A DNA stretch of 28,200 nt from Bacteroidales bacterium. GTDB taxonomy: Bacteria; Bacteroidota; Bacteroidia; Bacteroidales; Porphyromonadaceae. A program made the translations under genes and the position numbers. Location: NCBI GenBank assembly GCA_004555765.1, contig SFHG01000018.1, forward strand, positions 1 through 28,200, written 5' to 3'. The notes below the pieces were generated by a model, which saw only the letters and a list, made by a program, of their open reading frames with translations, did not search any database and was not told where the DNA came from. Below, piece after piece: positions 16,656 to 26,532 of the stretch. Within the stretch, counting starts at the first letter, position 1, and each line of letters starts with the position of its first letter.

Positions 16656-16745
16656 GTTTAGTACCGACCGAGACCGGCAAAAGGTACAGACCGGGAGAAA
16701 CAAAAGGTACAGACCGAAAAAATGTACTCGGTCTGTACCCCTTTT
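16656..16745 (-). repeat. 23-bp-period array, copy 3
   Basis: Plus-strand cores AGTACCGACC at 16660, GGTACAGACC at 16683 and GGTACAGACC at 16706 are exactly 23 bp apart. A fourth, inverted core TCGGTCTGTACC lies at 16728. The array fills much of the gap between the end of cydB and the start of mlaE. Confidence 0.8.
16701..16745 (-). terminator. Terminator-like hairpin after cydB, formed from repeat units
   Basis: A perfect 12-bp stem pairs 16706-16717 with 16728-16739 (GGTACAGACCGA/TCGGTCTGTACC), with a 10-nt loop. On the minus strand it is followed by TTTTG. On the plus strand it is followed by CCTTTT, so it could act in both directions. It lies 72 bp past the cydB stop. Confidence 0.55.
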
Positions 16746-16816
16746 ACGTTGGACTTTAGCAGCCGTGAACCGGTCGTGCGGCGTCTGACGTGATTCGACG
16801 CTCCAAACTCTTGGTC

Positions 16817-17977
16817 TTAGTAGGCGTTGCCACGGGTAAGCTCGTCTTTGTCAAACTTGTGGAAGTCAATCTTGCGCCAAGCATAGAAGATATAGGCGAG
16901 GACAAACGGCACAAGTATGGAGACATAAGCCATCGTGCGGAGTGTGAAAAGGGACGAAGAACTATTTTGGATCGTCAGCGAGCTCTGCAGGTCTGCCACC
17001 GAGGGATAGTAGGAAGTATTGCCCCAACCGAGCATCAAGAAGATGCAGGTCACGGTGAGGACGACACCCACGCCGTGGTACCAAATGCCCTTAGTCCAAT
17101 CTTTTTTCAGAATCGTCTTGATTACCCCGAAGAGTACCAGCACGACACCGACGAGGATGCCGATGAGGAGGTAAGGCATCGCGATGAGGTTATGGAGATA
17201 CTTGTAGGGCTCCATAAAGACTTCGCCCGTCTCTGGATTTACCGCAAATCCGTCCTTGACGAGGACATAGCCCACGAAGGCAAGGAATGTGACTACGAAG
17301 ATGGCAGCGTTCACGAGAAGCCTTTTGCGGAACACCCCGTTCAACTCGGGCTCCGTCACGTTATTGATGAAGTAGAGGAGGGCAGTGGTGCGCGCAAGGA
17401 AAAGGACGCAGATGCCGAAGAGGACGTTCCAGAGGTTCAGAACCGCTTCAAGTCCGTGGAGCTGTACCCCGTTATAGGGCTGCCAGACAGAGACAGTGGT
17501 CGTACCCCCGAGAGCCGTGACGGCATCACGATCCACGGTGAAATTGGCTCCCGTGAAGAATGTCGCAACCGCAGTCCCAAGGAGGATCGGTGCGAGGACA
17601 CCGTTGAGGAACAAGAACGTCTGATACGTCTTCGAGCCGAGGACGTTGCCTTTCTTATGCTGATACTCGTAGGAAAAAGCCTGGAGTACGAAGACGAGCA
17701 AAATCAGCATCCAGACCCAGTAAGCGCCCCCGAAAGAGGTGGAGTAAAAGAGAGGAAAGGAGGCAAAGAACGCTCCGCCGAAGGTCACGAGCGTCGTAAA
17801 GGTGAACTCCCACTTGCGTCCCGCCGAGTTGACGATGATGCCACGGTGAAGCGGTGTCTTGCCCGCGGAGAAGATAAAGCTCTGACCGCCTTGGACGAAA
17901 AGGAGGAAGACCAAAAGTCCGCCGAGGAGGGAGATGATGAACCACCAGTAGTGCTGTAAGAATGCGTATGTTTCCAT
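16817..17977 (-). CDS. cydB: Cytochrome bd quinol oxidase subunit II
   Basis: The product is 386 residues with about nine membrane segments. CydB is the haem-free partner of CydA in the bd-type oxidase, which reduces oxygen at the inner membrane without pumping protons. The N-terminus AFLQHYWWFIISLLGGLLVFLLFVQGGQSFIF carries the family GGQ motif. AGRKWEFTFTTLVTFGGAFFASFPLFYSTSFGGAYWVW matches the first conserved block. LLIGILVGVVLVLFGV is a later helix. It starts 22 bp after cydA. Confidence 0.95.
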   Translation of the reverse strand: METYAFLQHYWWFIISLLGGLLVFLLFVQGGQSFIFSAGKTPLHRGIIVNSAGRKWEFTFTTLVTFGGAFFASFPLFYSTSFGGAYWVWMLILLVFVLQAFSYEYQHKKGNVLGSKTYQTFLFLNGVLAPILLGTAVATFFTGANFTVDRDAVTALGGTTTVSVWQPYNGVQLHGLEAVLNLWNVLFGICVLFLARTTALLYFINNVTEPELNGVFRKRLLVNAAIFVVTFLAFVGYVLVKDGFAVNPETGEVFMEPYKYLHNLIAMPYLLIGILVGVVLVLFGVIKTILKKDWTKGIWYHGVGVVLTVTCIFLMLGWGNTSYYPSVADLQSSLTIQNSSSSLFTLRTMAYVSILVPFVLAYIFYAWRKIDFHKFDKDELTRGNAY

Positions 17978-17999
17978 ATAGCTTATATCAATCTATGCG

Positions 18000-19568
18000 T
18001 TACTTATGCTCTTCTTTGGTGTCCGGACCTTTCTTCAAGGCACTCCACATTATGGAGCCTTCGGCGACGAGCATTATGGAGAAGAGGATGAGGAATACGA
18101 AGAAGGTGACTTTCACAGACCCTACTGCGAGACTGGAGATGGCGGCATTGAGCGGGAGCACGTCCTGTATCGCCCAAGGCTGACGACCGACTTCGGCAAG
18201 AATCCAGCCCGATTGGCTGCAGATGTATACGAGGGGGATGCAGAGGATCATGACCCAGGCAAACCATCTCTTGGAGGCAAAGGAAGAGACTCGCTTTTTG
18301 CTCGTGAAGAAAAGAGCGAGGGCAAAGACGATGAGGAAGAGCCCGGAGAGGTAGACCATAATGCGGAAGCTGAAGTAGAGCAGCGTGATGTGCGGTATGA
18401 GGTCTGCGGGACTCTCGAGGTAAGCGTATCCGAAGTCCTTGAAGTTGTCCTTGAGGACGGTTCGTGCTTCTTCTGCCTTGGCAGTGTCGCCGGCTTTAGT
18501 GGCGGCACGGTAGTCCGCGAGGGCTTGGACGGCCAGTTTGCCGTTTGCCATCCGTTCTTCGGCAGACGGAGCTATGGAGCCGTCGGGGAGGGTGTATCCG
18601 CCACGGACGATGTCGTTGATACCGGGGAGGTAGGTGTATCCGTCCGAAGGATCGCTCAGGAACTTAAGGAGTCCGGGGATTTCGAGGTTGAATACCCAGT
18701 CTTCTTTTGCGTCGTTGCCGAGGTCGGCTGCGGACTTATTGGGGATCCCGATGACGCTCAGACCTGCGTCGTCGGAGCCGTTCCAGTAGTTTTCCATCGC
18801 GGCAAGCTTCATCGGCTGATGCTTGGTGATCTGAATGGCAGAGAGGTGACCGGAGAAAATAGCTACGAGGATGGCGAAAAGTCCCAAGCCCGCACCGATC
18901 TTAATGGACTCCACGGCAAAGCGCGTGTGGCGCTTCCGGAGCAGGTAGATGGCGCTGAAACCCATAACCATAATCGAGCCGAGCACCCAGGAGGAGAGCA
19001 CGGTGTGGAACCACTTCACGACAGCCACGGGTGAGAACGCGACGGCGAGGAAGTCCACCATCTCGTTGCGCGCGGTGTCTGGGTTAAATTCCATCCCCGC
19101 GGGGTATTGCATCCAAGCGTTGGCCACGAGGATCCACCAAGCGGAGATGGTGGCACCGATGATTGTGAGCCATGTGGACCAGAGGTGGAACTTCTTGGAG
19201 ACTTTTCCCCAGCCGAAGAACATCACGGCGAAGAACGTCGCTTCCATAAAGAAGGCAAGTATGCCTTCTATCGCGAGCGGAGCACCGAAGATGTCGCCCA
19301 CAAAGTAGGAGTAATTGGACCAGTTCGTCCCAAACTCGAACTCGAGGATGATACCCGTGGCGATGCCGGCCGCAAAGTTGATGGCGAAAATCTTTTGCCA
19401 AAACTTAGCCGTCTTTTCCCAAAAATCCTCCCCCGTGCGGTAGTATTTGCTCTCCGCTATGGCCATAATGATGCCCACGCCGAGGGTGAAGGGAACAAAA
19501 AGCCAGTGGTACATTGCTGTCATCGCGAATTGCCAGCGAGACCAGTCGATAAGTGCACTTAGTAACAT
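18000..19568 (-). CDS. cydA: Cytochrome bd quinol oxidase subunit I
   Basis: The product is 522 residues, the usual CydA length. It carries the haems and the quinol site. RWQFAMTAMYHWLFVPFTLGV places the haem ligand histidine at residue 21 (equivalent to E. coli H19). VVKWFHTVLSSW has the second conserved histidine, and FRIMVYLSG has the methionine ligand region. The quinol-binding periplasmic loop is at about residues 260-390, and the GRQPW motif appears as GWILAEVGRQPWAIQ. Eight to nine helices are visible. It follows the DUF4492 gene by 54 bp and precedes cydB. In a Bacteroidales anaerobe this oxidase would serve in nanaerobic respiration or oxygen detoxification. Confidence 0.97.
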   Translation of the reverse strand: MLLSALIDWSRWQFAMTAMYHWLFVPFTLGVGIIMAIAESKYYRTGEDFWEKTAKFWQKIFAINFAAGIATGIILEFEFGTNWSNYSYFVGDIFGAPLAIEGILAFFMEATFFAVMFFGWGKVSKKFHLWSTWLTIIGATISAWWILVANAWMQYPAGMEFNPDTARNEMVDFLAVAFSPVAVVKWFHTVLSSWVLGSIMVMGFSAIYLLRKRHTRFAVESIKIGAGLGLFAILVAIFSGHLSAIQITKHQPMKLAAMENYWNGSDDAGLSVIGIPNKSAADLGNDAKEDWVFNLEIPGLLKFLSDPSDGYTYLPGINDIVRGGYTLPDGSIAPSAEERMANGKLAVQALADYRAATKAGDTAKAEEARTVLKDNFKDFGYAYLESPADLIPHITLLYFSFRIMVYLSGLFLIVFALALFFTSKKRVSSFASKRWFAWVMILCIPLVYICSQSGWILAEVGRQPWAIQDVLPLNAAISSLAVGSVKVTFFVFLILFSIMLVAEGSIMWSALKKGPDTKEEHK

Positions 19569-19622
19569 AGCTTCTGATGTGTTTGATTATAAATATATGT
19601 GTGGATTGATAGTGTCATAAGG

Positions 19623-19922
19623 TCACTTGAGCGCGCGATCCACGAACTGCTCCGTGACGTATTCGCCTTTGGCTTCGCTCGTGCCGTCCGTATTCTGTCT
19701 CAGAAAGTTCGGGAAAAGGAACGCCTTCAGAATCGCGAACATAATGAAGAGCTTGATGAGTACGAGGAGCCAAAGCTGCCGTCCCGTCTTACTCAGATTC
19801 TTGAAGCCGTCCCGATACATCTCCCAAGCCCGCGTCCAAAAACCTTTCTGGTCGGTTTCGACGCCGGTCTCGTCTGCACACAGGGCAGAAGGGGTGGTGT
19901 TTTTGTCTATTTGATGGCTCAT
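19623..19922 (-). CDS. DUF4492 small membrane protein of the cyd operon
   Basis: The product is 99 residues when started at 19922 (MSHQIDKN); an upstream GTG/ATG extension would add residues that look non-coding. The conserved core WEMYRDGFKNLSKTGRQLWLLVLIKLFIMFAILKAFLFPNFL contains one membrane helix and matches the DUF4492 pattern (YxxGF, GRxLW, IKLFIMFxxLK, FFPxFL). DUF4492 genes are usually found directly ahead of cydA in Bacteroidetes and some Campylobacterota. A role as an accessory subunit or assembly factor of the bd oxidase, comparable to CydX, is inferred from context only. Confidence 0.85.
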   Translation of the reverse strand: MSHQIDKNTTPSALCADETGVETDQKGFWTRAWEMYRDGFKNLSKTGRQLWLLVLIKLFIMFAILKAFLFPNFLRQNTDGTSEAKGEYVTEQFVDRALK

Positions 19923-20070
19923 AATTCGGGGACTGTTGTAATTCGGTATAAAATTAGATACTTTATCCCACATCACCAAATTTTGGGACGACTTTTTTAT
20001 AAGTTTTGTAAAATGAGATGCGTTTTTCCCTATTTGGTCACAGGTTTAGGGGATGATTGTGGGGTAAAAA

Positions 20071-20158
20071 GGTTTTGGCCCGTACCTCGGAGTACCGAGA
20101 TACAGACCAAAAGTTTGGGGAGACACGTACCGGGAAAATCTTCCCGGTACGGTCGAAA
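20071..20158 (-). repeat. 23-bp-period array, copy 4
   Basis: On the minus strand the cores begin at 20154 (GACCGTACC), 20131 (GGTACGTGTCTC) and 20108 (GGTCTGTATCTCGG), exactly 23 bp apart. A fourth core is near 20086 (GGTACGGGCC). Two strong inverted repeats result: 20126-20135 with 20142-20151 (CGTACCGGGA/TCCCGGTACG), and a quasi-palindrome over 20073-20112 (TTTTGG...CCAAAA). It starts 2 bp after the gcvP stop, so it may form the 3' end of the gcvP transcript. The rest of the 238-bp gap holds no gene. Confidence 0.8.
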
Positions 20159-20160
20159 TT

Positions 20161-23013
<2,853 letters not shown>

Positions 23014-23099
23014 CTGAAACAGGTGGTTTGTAAAATGTATGTTTGGGGTTTGCGTTATACTCAAAATTCGTCGGGGGAAGGCACCCCCGGTCTCGCCCT

Positions 23100-23107
23100 C
23101 AAATATA
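23100..23107 (-). promoter_or_regulatory. Candidate -7 element for gcvP
   Basis: The minus strand reads TATATTTG, matching TAnnTTTG, 86 bp upstream of the gcvP start. The 327-bp gap 23014-23340 otherwise contains array copy 5 and no gene. Confidence 0.45.
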
Positions 23108-23160
23108 CCAATTTTTACGCGTACTTTTTTCCCCGCCTTTTTGCACCCATACTGTCCCTA

Positions 23161-23252
23161 AATTTGGTACAGACCGGGACGATTCTCTATGTCCGTACGG
23201 TGTCGTCTCGTGGTACAGACCGGAAATCTTTTCCCGGTCCGTATCTCGTACG
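23161..23252. repeat. 23-bp-period array, copy 5
   Basis: GGTACAGACCGG occurs at 23166 and again at 23212, exactly 46 bp (two periods) apart, and GGTCCGTATCTCG follows at 23236. Bases 23163-23210 are identical to 25120-25167 in copy 6, a 48-bp perfect dispersed repeat. The units point both ways, unlike copies 1 and 7. Confidence 0.82.
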
Positions 23253-23340
23253 CCGTTGTCTGAGCCATTTATAACCCTATGGTTTGTCCTTTTCTTCCCT
23301 TTACCCTGAATAGAGAGCTGCGAACAACTCCAATCAGCGC

Positions 23341-24105
23341 CTATTTTCTGTGTACAATATGAAGAGACTGTACGGCTTGAAGTTTCTCCCCGTTCTGAAG
23401 ATATATGGTCACTTGTACGGTTTGAGGATTGGTGTCCGGAACCTTGTCAAACTCGATGCTCATCAGTAGTCCGCCTTGAAAACCGGTTCCCTCTTCGATG
23501 TATTTCCCGTAAGAGATGGCTGTGTAATCTATCGGTGCAAAGTTTCTCAGGGGAAGCATATTGTGAAAATCGGTGTGATCCTCAGTCCCTGTACTTTGCT
23601 TATAACCAAAAGATTTGAAGTCGATATCATTAGATAGATAACAAATCGAAGTAATGTCTTCAAGAGAGCTGCCTGACGAGTGTGTTTTGTCATAAGTCGT
23701 TACGCCGACGACAGAGATACCTACAATCGGAGAATTTAGAACGATTCGATCTACAGGTGTTGCGTGAATATATGCGCCGGCATTTGGCAGATCTCCCAAA
23801 TCTTTTGCCAGTTTTACAAATTTATCGTGTGATAACTTATTGTGCTCCGCGTAATTATTTCCCGAAATTTTGACTGCTAAAGAAGTGATCTCAGGATTGT
23901 AGGCTTCAAAAGGAAACACTTTATTTGGAGAGTCAACGACAGACAACTGAATGTTGTCAGGAACTACTATGCCGGTAAAGAAATGGTCGGAACGACAACC
24001 GGCACCTGTCCGATCATCACCAGTGACCTCACACGATTTTCCATTACAACCTGTCAAGCCCAATAGTATAGCCAAAGTTATAGTCGCCCCAAAAATAGAT
24101 CTCAT
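23341..24105 (-). CDS. Lipoprotein coupled to a C10 peptidase remnant
   Basis: The product is 254 residues with a lipoprotein signal (lipobox LTGC, cysteine at residue 20). Cysteines cluster just after it (GCNGKSCEVTGDDRTGAGC). The remainder looks like beta-rich extracellular domains, with FFTGIVVPDNIQLSV and a final strand pair QTVQVTIYLQNGEKLQAVQSLHIV. I recognise no named family. Its ATG overlaps the stop of the upstream C10 peptidase remnant (24102-24105), so the two were translationally coupled. In Bacteroides, C10 peptidase genes lie beside genes for inhibitors and small lipoproteins, so a past partner role is possible but unproven. It is AT-richer than neighbouring housekeeping genes. 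Confidence 0.75.
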   Translation of the reverse strand: MRSIFGATITLAILLGLTGCNGKSCEVTGDDRTGAGCRSDHFFTGIVVPDNIQLSVVDSPNKVFPFEAYNPEITSLAVKISGNNYAEHNKLSHDKFVKLAKDLGDLPNAGAYIHATPVDRIVLNSPIVGISVVGVTTYDKTHSSGSSLEDITSICYLSNDIDFKSFGYKQSTGTEDHTDFHNMLPLRNFAPIDYTAISYGKYIEEGTGFQGGLLMSIEFDKVPDTNPQTVQVTIYLQNGEKLQAVQSLHIVHRK

Positions 24106-24837
24106 TTTTTATGTATGCCTTTTATGATGTGGTGATTAAAACGATAGACATATTTTTCTCCATGAGTTCCGAGGATGACACCTCTGCCTCCTCCTGCTCT
24201 CATTTCAGGTCCCCTAATCGTGTCGAATACCTTACTGAGATAGTACCCGTTGTCTTGACCGCCCCATCCAAAGTTACAGTGGACAAACTCCTTCTTTTCA
24301 TAGAATATATCGACTATTTCCTTGGTTTCCCCCGACCGTTTTATCACCTTGCGTCTCTACTCGGCTGTTGTATTCCATTAGTGCATCGGTGTTGCTTAAT
24401 ACAGATAACAGGTTTGGGTTATCGGATACTTTAGAGATATCAAGATGTCCGTTGTCACAGGCATACAGTATAGGTTCGTTGTTCTTGCTCTCAGATAGAA
24501 CGACATATCCTTTGTTATCCCTAAAGTTCACAACTATGACACCTCCAGTCGTCGTTGGTCTGTCAGCGGATCTCAAGAGCCTCGTTTTCTGAACACTTCG
24601 TGTCTCCGGTGGATTTCCGTGTGCTGTGTCTGAAGGGAAAAGCAAAGAATATACCTCTTTTGCTTGAGAAGACGCTTCTTCGTCTGAAAGAAACCTGTGT
24701 TGCCGGTCATTATAGGAGCCGGCATCGGGATAAACATCACTCATTTGTTGCGGGGAACAGGAAGTGAATTGAAATGCGACCAAAAGACCGAGAAACGATC
24801 CGATCGCAACTTTGAGAAGTGATTTTTTTGTTTTCAT
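24102..24837 (-). pseudogene. C10 (streptopain-like) cysteine peptidase, internally deleted and frameshifted
   Basis: Two overlapping frames hold the two ends of a secreted C10 peptidase. The upstream frame (24837 to 24298, 179 residues) has a lipoprotein signal (FTSC, cysteine at 27). It then has the Spi-type propeptide pattern GGVIVVNFRDNKGYVVLSE...EPILYACDNGHLDI and NTDALMEYNSRVE. The other frame (to 24102) carries the family C-terminus, VHCNFGWGGQDNGYYLSKVFD. The central catalytic region with the active-site Cys and His is missing. The frames differ by +1; removing one G from the G5 run at 24329-24333 would join them, but the fusion would still lack the catalytic core. A C10-like structure without activity, or an inhibitor-like propeptide protein, is the alternative to simple decay. 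Confidence 0.75.
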
Positions 24838-24908
24838 ACGTTAAGATTTTATTTAAAATGAGTTGAGGCGAGATGTGTAAAAGGTTTTTCCTCATCTCTA
24901 ACCTGTAA

Positions 24909-24938
24909 CAAAGGTACGAAAAAGTAGGAAAACTCAAG
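24909..24938 (-). promoter_or_regulatory. Candidate promoter of the C10 remnant operon
   Basis: The minus strand has TACCTTTG at 24909-24916 and CTTG (one off TTTG) 18 bp further upstream at 24935-24938. The -7 box lies 72 bp before the remnant's ATG. The promoter appears intact although the first gene is broken, so the downstream lipoprotein may still be expressed. Confidence 0.5.
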
Positions 24939-25040
24939 AAGTCACCAAAAGAAGACTTTTGCTGTGTCGTCTTCCCGGGTCACGGTGTTTGATATAAGGT
25001 TGTACTCTATGTGGATCGGGTTTTGTGTGAGGATTTGCAG

Positions 25041-25127
25041 GAACAAATTATGCCCTTACTTTTTCTACGACGAAATAAGGGTAAGCCGGTCTCCTTTCCT
25101 GCTTATTCAAAGGGAAAATTTTGGTAC
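25041..25127 (+). repeat. Imperfect direct repeat, left copy, flanking array copy 6
   Basis: This segment aligns with 25232-25319. Both start GAACAAAT, then have CCCTT, CTTTTTTCTA or CTTTTTCTA, GAC, a GTCTC, CTTATTCAAA, and a GAAA(A/G)ATTTT followed by TACA. The offset is about 191 bp. The left copy runs directly into array copy 6. The right copy ends at the start codon of the Fe-S protein gene. Confidence 0.65.
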
Positions 25128-25210
25128 AGACCGGGACGATTCTCTATGTCCGTACGGTGTCGTCTCGCGGTACGAACCAAAAATATCTTCCCGGCCCGTA
25201 TCTCGTGTAA
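25117..25210. repeat. 23-bp-period array, copy 6
   Basis: Cores GGTACAGACCGGG at 25123 and GGTACGAACC at 25169 are 46 bp apart, and GGCCCGTATCTCG follows at 25193. Bases 25120-25167 are identical to copy 5. The array lies between divergently transcribed genes (C10 remnant and Fe-S protein). The 481-bp gap 24838-25318 contains this array, the flanking direct repeats and the promoter at 24909, and no gene. Confidence 0.82.
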
Positions 25211-25231
25211 GTAAGAGCCATTAGGGGCGGT

Positions 25232-25319
25232 GAACAAATCGTACCCCTTCTTTTTTCTATGACAAAAAGGAAACGAGTCTCTTTTTCTACTTATTCAAAT
25301 AGAAAGATTTTAGTTACAA
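25232..25319 (+). repeat. Imperfect direct repeat, right copy, leading into the Fe-S gene
   Basis: This is the partner of 25041-25127, with the same order of short identical blocks and a few small indels. It forms the immediate 5' region of the Fe-S protein gene, so it may carry its promoter or leader. I found no clear TAnnTTTG in it. Confidence 0.6.
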
Positions 25320-25573
25320 TGGAATCCCAAACACCCCAAGAAGCTCCCAAAAGTAAGGTTTATCCCAAAGACAACCTCAGAATTATCTGGCGCCCCGACC
25401 TGTGTCAGCACGCAGGTGTCTGCGTCCGTACCCTACCGAAGGTTTACCGCCCGCAGGACAAACCCTGGATTAAACCCGAACACGCCACCGTCGAAGATCT
25501 GATGGCGCAAATCGACAGGTGTCCCAGCGGTGCCTTGTCGTATGAACTCACAGACCCCAAAGAAACGTTATGA
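25319..25573 (+). CDS. Small (4Fe-4S) mono-cluster protein, YjdI type
   Basis: The product is 84 residues when started at 25319 (MESQTPQEAP); an upstream in-frame ATG at 25259 would lie inside the direct repeat. The conserved region reads LRIIWRPDLCQHAGVCVRTLPKVYRP, then MAQIDRCPSGALSYEL. The three visible cysteines, with CxHxxxC spacing and a final CPSGAL, fit the Fer4_19/YjdI family, which is proposed to hold a divergent [4Fe-4S] cluster. Its stop overlaps the start of the next gene by 4 bp. In many bacteria this family is paired with a small GNAT protein (YjdJ type), as here. Confidence 0.88.
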   Translation: MESQTPQEAPKSKVYPKDNLRIIWRPDLCQHAGVCVRTLPKVYRPQDKPWIKPEHATVEDLMAQIDRCPSGALSYELTDPKETL

Positions 25574-25950
25574 TCGAGATCAAACACATCGACAAGGCTC
25601 CCGAAAACGGGCGCTTCGTCCTCCTTGATGACGGGAAAGAGATCGGGGAGATGACCTATACCTACGCCGGAGTGGATAAGGCGGTCTTTGACCACACGTT
25701 TGTACACCCGGACTATCGGGGTGGCAATAAAGCCGCGCTTCTGATGGACAGGGCGATGGCGTGGGTTAGAGAAAAAGGGCTCTCCATCTTCCCCCTCTGT
25801 CCCTATGTGGATCGAATGATCCGTGTCCTCCCGGACAAATACGGAGACCTGCCGCTCGCAGAATTTGAGATAAATGAGCTCACGGGCGAACTTCAACCCT
25901 GCAATGTCCCTTCCGATAACCCCAAAAAACGAGAAATGAATTATGATTGA
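25570..25950 (+). CDS. Small GNAT-fold acetyltransferase, YjdJ type (first of two)
   Basis: The product is 126 residues. The short GNAT core has EIGEMTYTYAGVDKAVFDHTFVHPDYRGGNKAALLMDRAMAWVREKGLSIFPLCPYV. The acetyl-CoA loop here is YRGGNKAALLM, with the usual RGxGxA/G partly changed. The LCPYV end is typical of the family. About 30 extra residues at the C-terminus (EINELTGELQPCNV...) are not present in the second copy. The substrate is unknown. It is translationally coupled to both the Fe-S gene before it and the paralogue after it. Confidence 0.87.
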   Translation: MIEIKHIDKAPENGRFVLLDDGKEIGEMTYTYAGVDKAVFDHTFVHPDYRGGNKAALLMDRAMAWVREKGLSIFPLCPYVDRMIRVLPDKYGDLPLAEFEINELTGELQPCNVPSDNPKKREMNYD

Positions 25951-26230
25951 AATCAAGCAAGAAGACGGCGAAAAGCGAGGCAGATTCGTCGCATACAACA
26001 ACGACGGAGTCGAAGTCGGCGAAATGACCTACACCTATGCGGGTCCCGTAAAAGCGATTTTTGACCATACGTTTGTGGACGACAGTATGCGCGGGCAAAA
26101 CGTGGGGCGCCTGATGCTCGACAAAGCGGCCGAGTGGATGCGCAAAAACGAAATCAAACTCATTCCCCTCTGTCCCTATGTCAAGGGGCAGGTGGTCAAG
26201 CACCCGGATCTCTACGGAGACCTTCTCTAA
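25943..26230 (+). CDS. Small GNAT-fold acetyltransferase, YjdJ type (second of two)
   Basis: The product is 95 residues, the usual family size. It is clearly paralogous to the preceding gene: both start MIEIK and share GEMTYTYAG, K-A-(I/V)-FDHTFV and (I/F)PLCPYV. Its CoA loop, MRGQNVGRLML, is closer to the canonical R-G-Q-x-x-G than that of the first copy. It overlaps the first copy by 8 bp. The pair looks like a tandem duplication that has since diverged. Confidence 0.87.
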   Translation: MIEIKQEDGEKRGRFVAYNNDGVEVGEMTYTYAGPVKAIFDHTFVDDSMRGQNVGRLMLDKAAEWMRKNEIKLIPLCPYVKGQVVKHPDLYGDLL

Positions 26231-26275
26231 GCCCGTGCCGGAGGAACACCGCCCCCTTTCGCTGACTTTTGTATG

Positions 26276-26304
26276 ACGAGACCTTTCCCCAAAAAAGGTC
26301 TCGT
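26276..26304 (+). terminator. Hairpin after the Fe-S/GNAT operon
   Basis: A perfect 11-bp stem pairs 26276-26286 with 26294-26304 (ACGAGACCTTT/AAAGGTCTCGT) around a 7-nt loop. No T-run follows, so termination is likely but not certain. It lies 46 bp after the last stop. Confidence 0.45.
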
Positions 26305-26321
26305 GACGATCTCCCGTCCCC

Positions 26322-26364
26322 AAAAAGGCTGAGCCCAAGTCATATTCACTATGACTTGGGCTCA
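26322..26364 (-). terminator. Rho-independent terminator of tRNA-Lys
   Basis: A perfect 14-bp stem pairs 26330-26343 with 26351-26364 (TGAGCCCAAGTCAT/ATGACTTGGGCTCA) around a 7-nt loop. On the minus strand it is followed by GCCTTTTT. It lies about 50 bp past the tRNA 3' end and faces the plus-strand GNAT operon. Confidence 0.75.
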
Positions 26365-26416
26365 TACAAATTATATAACAAAGATATATGTCAAAAGATG
26401 TATCTTCATTGAAGAG

Positions 26417-26489
26417 TGATCCGCTTGGGGTTCGAACCCAAGACCCCAACATTAAAAGTGTTGTGCTCTACCTGCTGAGCTAGCGGATC
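26417..26489 (-). tRNA. tRNA-Lys (anticodon TTT)
   Basis: The gene is 73 nt on the minus strand. The acceptor stem GATCCGC/GCGGATC is a perfect 7 bp with discriminator A. The D-arm has AGCTCAGCAGGTAGAGC. The anticodon stem CAACA/TGTTG holds loop CTTTTAA, giving anticodon TTT. The T-arm is CTTGG-GTTCGAA-CCCAAG in outline. The CCA end is not encoded. A promoter and a terminator can be seen on either side, so it is a single-gene transcription unit. Confidence 0.97.
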
Positions 26490-26532
26490 CCGTACCTTGC
26501 GGCGAGAAACTGTCCGTTCCTCTAAGGTTTTG

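Noticed and set aside
16790..17959. A 389-residue plus-strand open frame, and a similar one at 18006-19034
   Set aside because: Both are antisense shadows of cydB and cydA. They are highly charged where the real proteins are hydrophobic, as expected for complementary frames.
23014..23099. Glycine riboswitch ahead of gcvP
   Set aside because: The leader between the likely promoter and the start is under 90 nt and I cannot see the tandem or single glycine aptamer helices.
24298..24347. Programmed +1 frameshift joining the two C10 frames at the G5 run
   Set aside because: The joined product would still lack the catalytic region, so there is no reason to expect a conserved recoding site. An indel in a decaying gene is simpler.
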